Positions 9,881-21,233 of a stretch of DNA of 64,000 nucleotides are shown piece after piece. The notes beneath the pieces are model-generated. The model was not told where the DNA came from. It did not search any database and saw nothing but the letters and a program-made list of their open reading frames with translations. Source of the DNA: Tetracentron sinense (Eukaryota > Streptophyta > Magnoliopsida > Trochodendrales > Trochodendraceae); contig CM026553.1 of NCBI GenBank assembly GCA_015143295.1, forward strand, positions 2,689,912-2,753,911, written 5' to 3'. Made by a program: the position numbers and the translations under genes. Every line of letters begins with the position of its first letter. Within the stretch, counting starts at the first letter, position 1.

Positions 9881-10577
9881 ACCGGTAGGAGTCTGCCAAA
9901 ACCCCCCTCTCCTTCTGAGAGGCTTTATTTTAAACAAAAAATTAAAAAAAAAAACATTGAGTATAAGAATACTTCAAAGTCAAGGGTATAAAATACCCTA
10001 TGTGTTTATGGACTAGGGTCATGTGAATCTTGTAATGTTCATGAGAGTCCATATTTTTTATGGAAGCATTAGCAATCATGTTAGAGTGTCCTAATAACCT
10101 TTATGATTAGCTTTAGAGTGTTAAAACAAGAGTGTGAAACACTAAGTGATCAAAGTATGATCAAGTTGGAAACAAGATGGATGTCTTGACATATCCTCCA
10201 CTTTAAGAAGCTCTAGTTTTGTCACTGTTGATCAGAATTGAATGATTCTTGAACCATTATAAAGGTATGGAAACCTTCTTCTAGGTTCATGTTTATCATC
10301 TTTCCATATTTTTAGTCGAAGATAGGTTAATCGTTGGATTTCTGAAATCGGGTCTGCTGAAAAATCTGGGCTGCTGAAATCCATTCCAGAACAGTCAGCT
10401 TTAGAGCCCATTTAGGTAATTAAAAACTCAGAATTAGGATTTTTTTTATTAGACACAAAATTATTTCCCTTTGAATGATGAGTCCAACACAAGTTGAATT
10501 TTCAAAATCTAATAAGCGAGTCAAAAGTTATGACCAAAATACTGAAGTGGGAAAATTTTGGAAAGTTTCTGTTAAAA

Positions 10578-10727
10578 GTACGATTGTTTGTAAACAACAT
10601 ACGAATGATCGTAGAAACGTTACGAACGATCGTAGGAAGTCTACGAACATTTGTAAAGTCCTAGAAACTAGGTAAACTCACTGGAAAACCTACAATCGAT
10701 CGTAGGAAGCCTACGAACAATCGTAGG
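10578..10727 (+). repeat. S2 U3 palindrome cassette (ACGAACGATCGTAGG type)
   Basis: Repeats of the form TACGAACGATCGTAGG replace the ACCGATCGATCGGT unit seen in other LTRs, at the same position. Confidence 0.8.
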
Positions 10728-10779
10728 TGCGCGGATTAGTTTTTTTGTGCGAGATTTTTTAGGGTTTTAACCCCTTGGC

Positions 10780-10789
10780 CTATAAATAG
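10780..10789 (+). promoter_or_regulatory. S2 LTR TATA box
   Basis: CTATAAATAG, downstream of the cassette and upstream of the leader, is the best-preserved TATA box of this LTR group. Confidence 0.75.
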
Positions 10790-12109
10790 GAGATCATTTG
10801 GGGGTTTTTGGGTTAACCTAAACCTAAAGGAGTTATTGGAAGAGAAGGGAGAAGATTTGGAGATTTTCAAAGAGGAGTTTTGTTGGAGATCAAGGGGAGA
10901 TCAAATTCAAGCTTCCACAAGCTTGGATCTTCATCCCTGAGCGTGGACATCCATTTTCAAGCTCAAGCTCGTGTTCGATCATCCTTCCAAGCTAAGATTT
11001 AATCTTTGCAAAGTAAGTACTTCTACTATCTAGCTTTACTATAATACAAAGGTTGAAATGAGAATGAATGTATGAGTTGAATGAAAATAGTAAGAACATT
11101 CTATTATCTAACTATGTTATGATGCAAATAGTAAATGTAGGATTTTGGGTAAATTACATTATGATCAAATGAGTAAATAGGGGTTAAGATTTGAGGGTTT
11201 TTCAATAAAATGGTGAATATAGTTATACTTGTATGTGAGTGTTATTATCTTCCAATAAACTATGATTCTAAGTATGATGTGATGAAATAGGCTTAAAAGC
11301 CAAGATCTTAGTGATGTGATGTAATGAATGAAAGTGTTCTACGTTTCTAGAGTATACTAGGATGCTAATGTGTCTTTGTATGAACCACGTGAAATGTAAT
11401 GTTTAAAGCTTTCCATATACACATGCTGAATAATTTTGCATGTTTAGGGATTTCTGAAATATACTGCAATGTTATATGTCTTGATGGAAGCATGCCTTGA
11501 AGGTTTATGTTTTTCTAAGTACCATATGATGTTCACAAGTACTTGTTGCATGCACCATTCTTGCTTGCTCGTTTTCTCGTAACCATGGTATTTCTAGCTA
11601 ATAAGAAAGAGAAAAAAGTTTTAAAGAAGCTCGTAAGAAAGATGAATATGCTCGTAAGACTTGACAAGCAAACTTTGGGTGGGTGTTTAGTGGGATGGCC
11701 CGAGGAGCGCCACTAACCATCTGATATTGCCAAGCTACTTTGGGTGGATGTTTAGTGGGATGGTACAAAGGGCGCCACTAACTACCTGATATTCCCAAGC
11801 CAACAAGTAATGATAAGGACTCGTAAGCACTCATGAAGAACTTGTAAGAACATGAAGAACTTGTAAGAAATTGAAGAACTTATAAGAACTCGTAAGCAAA
11901 GACATGACTCATTTTCTACAAAGGTTTTAAGGCAAGATTTTAAAAGCTATGCACACTTGATTTATCAGCTTGAAGTATGATCTTGATGATGTATTTAGTA
12001 TGAATCCTGAACTATTATGTTTTGTACTCGCATGCAATATTAAGTTATTATAGCATTGTTAGTTAGTAGTTTGTACAAGCTGAGTATTCCATGCTTAGCT
12101 GTACATTTT

Positions 12110-12193
12110 ATGTCGGCAGGTCAGTTCGACATCTGTGATCTCAGCCAATGGGTTGAGGAAGACTATAACAAAGAGGAGCCGATAGATGCTTAG
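12110..12193 (+). CDS. LTR small ORF (S2), 27 aa, MSAG/WVEEDY
   Basis: ATG-TCG-GCA-GGT start, then QFDIC and WVEEDY, stop TAG. This is the shortest and most diverged member, yet start, FDIC and WVEE-D-Y are kept with different codons from T1 (TTC/TTT, GAC/GAT, GTT/GTG, GAA/GAG). Hairpin 12080-12098 precedes it; one stem pair is a G-T wobble. Confidence 0.6.
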   Translation: MSAGQFDICDLSQWVEEDYNKEEPIDA

Positions 12194-12507
12194 CCAGAGG
12201 AGGATAGTAACCTGATAGGTGGCTTTATCATGGATATTATTGAGAGTAAGTGAGAGAGAGATTACATTGTATTTTGATGAGTGGGCTTGTCCACTCTTGT
12301 TTTGGTTTTTATTATTGTACAAACTTGGAATACAGTCATATGTATAGAAAGAAAAATTGAGTTCACGCTTCCGCATTTGTTTCGTTTCCGCATCGATTTC
12401 GTTTCCACTATAGTATGCCTTGTATAATTTGTAGGATGATTTGCTAGGTTATGACAGTAACATCTAAAGTCTCACCTAACTCCTAGGGAGGATTTTGGGG
12501 CGTTACA

Positions 12508-12826
12508 GAAGTCACAGACTCTCTACCTCTTTTCTGAGGTGTCACACTTGTGGACTTTTTATCCTCAATTTTATTAACAGAATTGCTTATAGGATCAAGA
12601 TAATAAAGACCATTAGAAAATGTGCCGGAAACAATAAAACTATTATTGTATTTGATAACTACACTAGTATCAAAATGTACTGAATAACCATTAGAGATTA
12701 AACTAGAAACAGAAAGCAAATGTCTACGCATGTTTGGCACATATAAATAGTCTTTTAAAACTAAAATCCTATCTAAAGCAAATTCTAAAACATAAGTTCT
12801 AATGGCAAACGCAATAACACTTGCTT
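12508..12826 (-). pseudogene. C1 copia Pol fragment between protease and integrase
   Basis: On the minus strand it encodes a YVPNMRRHLLSVSSL motif, which in Ty1-copia Pol lies between protease and integrase. It is the downstream half of copia element C1: the upstream half ends at 37565, and both frame and homology resume here if C2 and one CCGTT copy are removed. The integrase, RT and 3' LTR of C1 are missing; S2 adjoins instead. Confidence 0.8.
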
Positions 12827-13304
12827 CCGTTTGAAGGGAATCCACATAAAATTTTAAGCGGAAAACTGGATCCCGAGGATCTTTACACCATAGAAAGCAA
12901 CTAATACTATCTACGAGTTTTAGTAAAATTACATCAGTGAATGATGTTCACCGGTGAAGTAAAAACCAACTCGAACCGTCAGAACTCTTTATAGAGATTT
13001 CTTGAAGAAATACTCGAAGCTCGGTCCTTGTTCTTCGCTACCCCCATGAAGCCTTTGAATCTTTTCTTGGTCTTGAAGAAACAAAGATAAGAAGAAGAGA
13101 TGTTGGTGTAGACTTTCTATCACCCAAAACTTAAGGGTTTAATACCCTAAGCTTCAAAAACAACCTTGGAGTAGCCCTAGGGTCTCACGAAAATTGGAGA
13201 GAACAATTCTCTCTTGAATAGCTCACGAAATTGGAAGGAGATGAGAAAATTGGAATGAGAGCAATGCCCCACACGTTTTGGGGTATGGGTTTCTTTATAG
13301 GATT

Positions 13305-13800
13305 CACTACAAGAAAACTACTGAACAACAACGGAATTTTTCCGTATCTGATAATAAATTTCTGTGTCTAATACTATTAGACACGGAAATAATAGCCGTG
13401 CCTAAACTGTGACAGTTACTCTCGTGCATGATGCTCTTAGACACAAAATTATTTTTCTGTCACTAATAATATTATTAGACACGGAAATAATTCCGTGTCT
13501 AATGATAATTATCATAAATATAAAATTAGATATGACATCACATTGTTTCGTGTCTAAAGAAAGTATTAGACACGGAAATATGTCCGTGTCAAATAATTAC
13601 AGCAACAGAAAATTTTCCGTGTTTAATATGTTTTGACACGGAATTATTTGCATCTCTAATACTCTGATGTACATCATCTTGAATATTAGAGACGGAAATA
13701 TTTCCGTGTCTAATAATGAATATTTGTGTCTAATATGTTTCTGACACGAAAGTATTTCCGTCTCTAATACTCTGAAACATTAGAGACGGAAAAATTTTTG
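13305..13800. repeat. CACTA left terminal and subterminal inverted repeats
   Basis: The terminal repeat is followed by many copies, in both orientations, of TTAGACACGGAAA and its complement TTTCCGTGTCTAA (13376-13770). These are the usual transposase-binding subterminal region of CACTA elements. The matching right-hand set is 35540-35809. Confidence 0.88.
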
Positions 13801-14441
13801 TGCCTGATATTAATTTTTTTTTAAACAACAAGTACCTTGAATGAAGTGTGATAACCTGTCACCTGTTTGAATACATTTAAATAATGTACCTGTTATCTTA
13901 CATTTGAATAATGTAACCTATTTTTCAATTGATTTCATTTGCACACATTTTCATCCCACCACTTGTAAAATGCACTCATAGGCCATAACAACAAATAAAC
14001 AAAATACTTATAATCCCTATAATATACACAAGATCACAGCTTCAATTACTTTCTTTTCCACCAAATTCCTTTCTACCTATCTATGAATCCATATTCGTAC
14101 AGACTCCACCACGTGGCAACCATGGACTGGAATGACACCAGTAGAAAGAGGATTCATCCATCTCAATCTGCAACTCTTTCTAGTTATCTTCAAGCCCAAA
14201 CAGAGAGAAATTAAATTACAAGTGGTGATCAAATCATCTATTTATGTGAATTATCCAATTATATAATGAGTTATGAGAAATATTGGATCTTTACCTGAGC
14301 ATTTAGCTGATCAATATCTTCGTTAGTAGAACTACACAGTTCTAATCTTCTAACTATCATAACAGGAGGAAATAACCATGTCAAATAAACAATAAAATAA
14401 GAAATATGAAAAATGCAATCATTTAATAAGGAGGTATATGG
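13801..14441. other. CACTA internal sequence without a recognised gene
   Basis: AT-rich with no usable frame. The ACCTGTTATCTTACATTTGAATAATG area has weak internal repetition. Nothing else is recognised. Confidence 0.5.
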
Positions 14442-15686
14442 GCACCGAGATGGTAGAAATCCATGTTTCTCAACTATACGTTGGCCTAAACCTACAACCT
14501 TCCACCATTTCCAAACCGGAGGTCGGATTTCAATCTTGTTTCTTCTAACGCATGTATTTCAATACATCCTAAATGTTGGAGTTGGTTTCGAGCGAATCCG
14601 AAGTCGTATGCCCGATTTGGGCACCGAGATGACCGGAATCCATACTTACATAGTATACTTTGGCCTAAACTCAAAACCTTCCCTCATTTTCAAACCGGGG
14701 CTCAGATTTTGATCCCGTTTCTTCTAATGTGAGTATTTCAATACATCCTAACTGTTGGAGTTGGTTTCGAGCGAATCCGAGATCCGTTGTCCCGATTTGG
14801 GCACCGAGATGACCGAAATTCATACTTAGATAATATACTTTGGCCTAAACCCACAACCTTCCACCATTTCCAAACCGAGGCTCGGATTTTGATCTTGTTT
14901 CTTCTAATATATGTATTTCAATACATCCTAGGTGTTGGAGTTGGTTTAGAGTGAATCCGAGGTCATATGCCCGATTCGGGCACTGAGATTACCGGAATCC
15001 ATACTTAGATAGTATGCTTTGGCCTAAACCCATAACCTTCCACTATTTTCAAAATTTTGCTCGGATTTCTATCCCATTTCTTCTAACACATGTATTTCAA
15101 TACATCATAGCTGTTGGAGTTGGTTTAGAGCGAATCTGAGGTCGTATGCCCGATATGGGCACCGAGATGACCGGGATCCATACTTAGATAGTATACTTTG
15201 GCCTAAACCCACAACCTTCCACCATTTCCAAACCGGGGCTTGGATTTCGATCCCGTTTCTTCTAACACGTATATTGCAATAAATCCTAGGTGTTAGAGTT
15301 AGTTTAGAGCGAATCTGAGGTCGTATGCCCGATTTGGGCACCGAGATGACTAGAATCCATACTTAGATAGTATACTTTGGCCTAAACCCACAACCTTCCA
15401 CCATTTCCAAGCCGGGGCTCGGATTTCAATCTCGTGTCTTCTAACACATGTATTTCAATACATCCTAGGTGTTAGAGTTGGTTTCAAGTGAATCCGAGGT
15501 CGTATGCCTGATTTGGGCACCGAGATGACCGGAATCCATACTTAGATAGTATACTTTGGCCTAAACCCACAACCTTCCACCATTTCCAAACCGGGGCTCA
15601 GATTTCAATCCCGTTTCTTCTAACACATGTATTTCAATACATCCTAGGTGTTGGAGTTGGTTTAGAGTGAATCCGAGGTTGTATGG
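14442..15686 (+). repeat. Tandem array, about 179-bp unit, seven copies
   Basis: GCACCGAGAT recurs at 14442, 14621, 14801, 14980, 15159, 15338 and 15517, a period of 179-180 bp. The unit includes CTTTGGCCTAAACCCACAAC and TTCTTCTAACACATGTATTT. The array ends inside a unit at about 15686. Short frames in it are repeat artefacts. Confidence 0.95.
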
Positions 15687-17319
15687 AAATAGGTCAAGAT
15701 CTAACCTAAGTTTAACATACAACTACCCTAAGATTAACTAAGGACTAACTTGAGGACTACCCTAGACTAACCCTAGACTTACCACTCATGCTATGACCGG
15801 ATTTTAGATGTCTTCGACTAACTAATAACCTGATTTAGGTGACAACTAACTAAAAACATAGATTTAGATTAAGTTCATACTAATCAAACAAACTAACTAG
15901 AGTATAAATAAAAACTAAAAATTCACTCTTAGTCTAAGTTAACAGTAATCTAACAAAGAAGGTATTTTACCATATAGTTTATAATTATCTTTCAAACACT
16001 AGAACCCTTAGATAGATATATGCACAGGTTTAGAATATATTTACAAAGCAAATGAATCTAAGTTGAAGGTTTACCTGAAGAAAAATGATTCATCACTTTA
16101 GTTAAACCAAGCAATCACCTTGTTTAAGTACTCTGCAACAAAACATAAACTTGAATATTAATAACCTGACACACAACACCAATGTTCAGCTAATAATAAA
16201 CTTTGGTGTACCTGATCGGAACGTGAAAATGTCACCAAATGTAAATCACCTGTCTCAACCAATGATTAAAATCAAAAAAGCATGCCCATGGACCATGCTT
16301 TCTGGGGATAATGCATATCAAAATATATACACATAGTAAAATATAATTACACAATTCATTAGAAGAAAATACTTGCACAACGGTAATGTCTTCCCCTGGT
16401 AGGGGCGGGGGTGGCAGCCTATTAGCACCCCTGCCACGTCTGCGGGGTGCTGTGCAAAAAATGTAATGCCGTAATCATGCATAATAAAGATGAAAATTAA
16501 TACAATTGTGGTAAATAAATTGTAGTTAAATGAAATATATACCTACTACAGGCCCTATTGCATCCTGCTATATGAACTCCCCTACATGCTCCATCTCATG
16601 CTCCCCAGGGTGAATCAGATCCTGTGGGGGGTCGATAGGCTAGGGTTGGGATGTACCAACCCTAGAAGAAGATGAGGTCTCGCCTCCTCTAAGTGAGAGT
16701 CTGAAAAAGGTCCGCATCCTGCAATAACTGTCAGTGCAATATAGAAAGATACAATATTAGTAACAGTTCAGGAAACATTCAACGTGTAAAAATTCATGCA
16801 ATTGAAGTGAAGTTTTAAGTTGTCTTCGGTCACAAGTAAGAAAGTTGCAATATCACGTAGTTTTTATTGTAGTCAGATAATGAACTTATTAAGTCGTAAG
16901 TTATTTCCGTGAAGTTGTGAGAAATTTCTAGACTACTCTATTAAGAGAGAAATAATATCATGCTACATCAAACACGACATATGATAAGGTCACGCATACT
17001 TCTAAGGTTAGTCATCTATATTGTGTGTCAAACATTATTGGTTTCTTATTAATATGTGCATCCCTACAGTGTTTAGCCTCATTAATAAGTCGGCCAATGT
17101 AGCATAGTCAAGTGTAGCTAATAGATACAGGATATAACGAGGAATAATGATGCTTCACTTCTTACAAGCATCATATATGTTACTTCATTCTTTTTGCTTT
17201 GATGGTACTATACCATCAAATGAGGTGAATCTGACCTATCCAGGGGTTGCAGTTCACCGTTATTAGTATAGTCTGAAGAAGGGTTTACAAGCCAAGAACT
17301 ATAGAGCATTTAGTAGTCT
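15687..17319. other. CACTA internal sequence; possible exons near 16373-16715 (-)
   Basis: Mostly AT-rich with no long frame. One GC-rich minus-strand segment, 16373-16449, is bounded by TTTTGCACAG| and |GTATTT and encodes an Arg/Gly/Pro-rich stretch (RRRGRG). Another GC-rich block lies at 16560-16715. They could be exons of a TNPA-type second gene, which CACTA elements usually have, but I see no diagnostic domain. Confidence 0.3.
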
Positions 17320-17536
17320 TATTTTGTAGCACCCCGGACTTTTTCATCTTTAATGAATGGCACTCTCGTAGCTAATTGGCCGTCTTCGTAGTGTAATTAA
17401 TAAATAAGGGAGAAATCAGAAATTATGAAACATCAAAAATGTGCGTTTTCGAGAGACGAATCCAACGCAAGTTGAATTGTCGAAATCGGACGAGCGAGTC
17501 AAAAGATATGGCCAAAACAGTCGGGACCAGCAGAGC

Positions 17537-17721
17537 ACCGATCGCTCGGTCCATGGAGCGATCGATCGGTCCAAAACCGATCGATCGGAGGCTATCGACT
17601 GGTCGAAAAATTTGTATGGGGAAATTTTCCAGAGAGTGAGTTTTTGACCGGTCGATCGGTCAATAACACCGATCGCTCGGTAGGCAACCGATCGATCGGT
17701 CATAACCACCGATCGCTCGGT
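17537..17721 (+). repeat. T2 5' LTR U3 palindrome cassette
   Basis: ACCGATCGCTCGGT / ACCGATCGATCGGT palindromes. The cassette in the 3' LTR (25038-25222) is the same array with few changes. Confidence 0.88.
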
Positions 17722-18700
17722 CTTCGTGTTTTTCAGAATTTTCATTAAGGGCTTTTTCGTCTTTTGGGGTTTAAACCCTTACCTATGAGGGCTTGCCCTA
17801 GCCTTAGGGCTTCATTCACAGCACTTAAGGGATTTTGAGAGATAGAGAGAAAGGAGAAGGGGATTTGCAACTAGGGTTTTCCATTTGAGAAGGAATCAAA
17901 GGGGTTTAAGAACCCTAGCTCACCCAACTCGTTTTGCTTCAAGTTCAAGGCTCAAGCTCGTGTGGGGTTCCCTTCTCAAGCTAGGGTAGCACTCTCTACG
18001 GTATTTTCGAGAGGGTTTCCTACCCAATCAAGTATAGTTTGAGTAAGGGCTTTCTTCTTCCAAGTTGGAGTTTAAATCAAGGTCTACACCAAGATCAAGC
18101 TTCGATTCAAAGTTAGTACACTCTACTAACTTTCTTTAGCAATAATCTAGTTTTTCCCCTTTGACATTATGATGTTGGTCTTGTATCTTCCCTTACTTGA
18201 AATGTGCTATACTTCCTAAACCTAAACAAGATAAATGTGAATGTGGGGTTGTATGTATGAATGGTGGATGTAGAGGCGATTGGATGCCGTTGGACGTGGT
18301 GAAATGTGGGTATGGAAAATGGTGGAAGGGCACTCTATGAATAATGAACATACTTGGATGTTGTGTTGGAAATTTATGCGCTAAAAAGGAGAAATAAAAC
18401 TACTAAAATGTTGCACACCGGATGTTTGATAATATGCCTAAACCAAGAATAAATGAAATTGATAAAGGAAATGGATGTAAGCTTTATGTAATTATTCTTG
18501 TAAATGATGACTTGACCAAATGCCATGTTGATCACCTAAATGCTTACATGTTATACTATGAATTGAAATATGATGCGATATCCCTCTTGTTACACGTGTC
18601 CCCATGATTGTCACTATTGGCACGCATACGAGTACACATGCATGCATGAAACTGGGTTTTCCAAGATTGTATTTATACATGTTGAGTTAACAACAAAACA

Positions 18701-18963
18701 AGAACATGACAAGGAGGTTGGTAGCCCAAGGAAGGGTGCTAGCCTCTGGCTCACAAGAGAAATGGAACAAGAACATGACAAGGAGGTTGGTAGCCTAAGG
18801 AAGGGTGTTAGCCTCTGGCTCACAAGAGAAATGGAACAAGAACATGACAAGGAGGTTGGTAGCCCAAGGAAGGGTGCTAGCCTCTGGCTCACAAGAGAAA
18901 TGGAACAAGAACATGACAAGGAGGTTGGTAGCCTAAGGAAGGGTGCTAGCCTCTGGCTCACAA
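18701..18963 (+). repeat. T2 5' LTR 69-bp tandem repeat, four copies
   Basis: AGAACATGACAAGGAGGTTG recurs at 18701, 18770, 18839 and 18908. Because 69 is a multiple of three, both strands show a long periodic frame through it. The 3' LTR has three copies. Confidence 0.95.
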
Positions 18964-19239
18964 GTATACAAGTCAAGAACAAATCAAGACATGAAATACA
19001 AGACAAGACACGACACACATACATGATTTGACCGAGACACGAAAAAGGTTTTCGAGACATGAGTTTTACCGAGGTTTTTGCATTCATACACGCATGTTAA
19101 GATATGGCTATGTATCTTATGCTTTCACAATTGCTTTAAATTAATATCTTGTATTGCTCACTGTTGTTATGCTTTCGCTATTGTTATGGTTAGCTAGTAG
19201 TTTGTACTCGCTAAGTATTCCATGCTCAGCCGTACTTTT

Positions 19240-19308
19240 ATGTCGGCAGGTACTGTGGATGTCCTCGACCCCGAGCCTTGGGTCGAGGAGGAGTATGTCG
19301 AGGAGTAG
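19240..19308 (+). pseudogene. LTR small ORF (T2 5' LTR), truncated to 22 aa
   Basis: MSAG start and the DPEPWVEEEYVEE core are intact, but TAG at 19306-19308 stops it where the 3' LTR has AGG and T4 has AGA. The rest, matching the 46-aa 3' LTR copy, follows in frame to about 19380. Both LTRs were identical at insertion, so the stop is a later mutation. Confidence 0.65.
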
Positions 19309-19664
19309 GAGCCACCTATCCCATGGCAGTCTCAGGAGGATAGGGACTTGGATGTGTGGCCATACCTTGACTACTGTTGAGAGGAGAGGGTTAGAGAGTT
19401 CCTTTTTGTATTTTGATAGGTGGGCATGTCCACCTTTACTTTGATTGTATTTGGTATATGTTAACTTGGAATACTATTTAGAGTTATAGAAGAAAAGAAA
19501 AAGTTGGCTTATACTTCTGCACTTAAGTTTAGTTTCCGCGCTCTGATTATCATTGTATTATATTATGTGTAGCCTCTTGCATTACAGGATGGTTTGACAG
19601 GTACACGTAGTCACCTCTAAAGTATCCCTTAACTCCTAGGGGGTATTTTGGGGCGTGACAGAGG

Positions 19665-19678
19665 TGGTATCAGAGCTC
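19665..19678 (+). promoter_or_regulatory. T2 primer binding site (initiator tRNA-Met)
   Basis: TGGTATCAGAGCTC lies four bases after the LTR end and is complementary to the 3' end of plant initiator tRNA-Met. It primes minus-strand synthesis. Confidence 0.95.
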
Positions 19679-19998
19679 TAGGCATTAGAGTCCCTAGGCT
19701 CACATAGGAATGATACCATGATTGAACTAGGTATTAGAATTACCTTAAAGAGTTGTATTCCAAGTATGGACTAACAAGTTAGTCCTAGTCAAAGTAGGTT
19801 GAACTTCAACCGAACATGGAGTCCTACGCTAGGAACATGGATTGTATGTGATGTCATTGTTGTGTATACCATGTGCGCGTTAATTGTGTTATGCTTATTA
19901 AATATGCTTGATGAATATGTATTGAGTGAATTGCGAAAATTGTACTAAATGCGTATCTAAGTTAGACTCATGTTGTATTGTCGTTCTCAGGAGAAATC

Positions 19999-21233
19999 AT
20001 GAGACGCAATACCCGGGGTCGCGGGTACAACACGAGGGGCAATGGAGGTGATGCTCCATCGGGTGATGATCAACCCGGCTTTGCCCAAGCATTTGCATCC
20101 ATAGCCGAGACTTTGGCTATGTTGGCGGCAAGGCAACCGGCCACTCCGCCTAATGCGGCACTTATACCGGCTCCTCCTAACCGAGCCCAAGCCGGGATAG
20201 AAGCTTTCCGGAGGATGAGGCCTCCAACTTTTTGTGGAAGCATTGATCCACTTGTCGCCGAGGGTTGGATTCGGCAACTTGAGAAGATATTCTCGGTATT
20301 GGCACCTACGGAAGTAGAGAGGGTCACATGGGCTGCCTTTATGCTTGAAGGCGAGGCCGACCATTGGTGGAAGTCTGCACTTCGGACCCGAGAGTTGACC
20401 TGGCAAGGCCAAGAATGGACATGGGGAGAATTCTTGGACGTTTTCTACAAGAAGTACTTTCCGGTTGGGATGAAAGAAAAGAAAGAAATTGAATTTATTA
20501 CCTTGGAGCAAGGTAATATGTCTGTAACGGCTTACGAAGCCAAGTTCTCAGAGCTATCTCGATTTGCTCGACACATGATAGCTACCGAGGCTATGAAGGC
20601 CTGGAAATTCGAGAGGGGGTTGAAGGCCTACCTCAAGGATCGTGTCTCAATGTTCCGACATGAGACATATTCAGAAGTTGTGGACAAGGCATTGTTGGCC
20701 GAGTCGAACTCCGAAGAGTTCTTTAAGAGAAGAAGAATGGAGAAAGGACAGTCTAGTAGTTCAGGGGAGAAGAGAGCTAGGACTATGTCTTATCAGTCCG
20801 CAGGGCCAGCTCAGTCACAGAGGATGTACTCGGCATCACAGGCTCCCCGCCCTTGTGCTCCACCGGCTTTTCGCCCGGCTACCTCGTATGCTCCTCGCCC
20901 CACAGTGACTCAGGCTACGGGTTATACTCCTCCCACTTATTCACATGATGTCTGCACCCTTTGTGGAAGGAGGCATCCAGCAGGGGAATGTCGGAAGGCT
21001 ACAGGAGGCTGTTTTCATTGTGACGACCAGGGCCACATGATTCGGGATTGTCCCCGACGTCGATTGCCAGCTCAGTCTTTGGGGAGCAGGCCCGATTAGG
21101 CAGACATCTCAGCCTAGCTCTTCTCAAGCTTCAAGGGCCTCACAGTCTACCCGGCCTCCTCGCCCAGCCACTCAGGGCTAAGTCTTCGCCCTATCGGAGA
21201 GAGACGCACGTGCATCCGACGATGTCGTGCAAG
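19999..21233 (+). pseudogene. gag: T2 Gag (capsid and zinc knuckles), frameshifted near its end
   Basis: The start ATG at 19999 (MRRNTRGRG) is shared with T3, T4 and T5, and follows CTCAG|GAGAAATC, a likely splice acceptor at 19990. The product has the retrotransposon Gag core (AEGWIRQLEKIF...ADHWW...FLDVFYKKYFP) and two zinc knuckles (CTLCGRRHPAGEC; CFHCDDQGHMIRDC). A frame change near 21090 ends the main frame at 21099. The remaining codons up to the donor at 21233/21234 read in another frame with a TAA where T1 has Leu and T5 has Trp. Gag would form the particle shell; this copy would miss its C-terminus and could not fuse to Pol. Confidence 0.92.

Larger units (their letters stand above)
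7530..9955 (+). mobile_element. L1-type LINE, 3' half
   Basis: The sequence resumes after S1 in LINE reverse transcriptase, followed by a zf-RVT-like region, an RNase H-like region, a 3' UTR with tandem repeats and an A-rich tail (about 9936-9955). The 5' half would lie beyond S1 and T1, outside the window. The ORF is broken in several places. Confidence 0.85.
10031..12507 (+). repeat. S2: isolated chromovirus LTR (start approximate)
   Basis: The end is clear: GGGGCGTTACA at 12507, then non-element sequence rather than a primer site. The start is uncertain. TGTAATGTTC at 10031 gives a length in line with the other LTRs, but no target duplication was found. It has the conserved U3 block, its own palindrome cassette (10578-10727), a TATA box, donor AAA|GTAAGTAC (11012/11013), a duplicated block of about 70 bp (11675-11805), hairpin 12080-12098, small ORF 12110-12193 and hairpin 12279-12296. 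It sits beside the copia C1 coding remnant. Confidence 0.8.
17325..19660 (+). repeat. T2 5' LTR (2336 bp)
   Basis: TGTAGCACCCC to GGGGCGTGACA. Contains cassette 17537-17721, donor AAA|GTTAGTAC (18111/18112), four 69-bp tandem units, hairpin 19211-19229 (one stem base changed), the truncated small ORF 19240-19308 and hairpin 19418-19435. Confidence 0.97.

Noticed and set aside
14413..15341. Frames on both strands over the 179-bp array
   Set aside because: Periodic repeat artefacts with no start context and no similarity to a known domain.
18570..19031. Frame of 153 codons with a 23-residue repeat (and its antisense partner) in the T2 LTR
   Set aside because: The repeat unit is 69 bp, a multiple of three, so both strands stay open by arithmetic. 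Copy number differs between the two LTRs and other families do not keep the frame.
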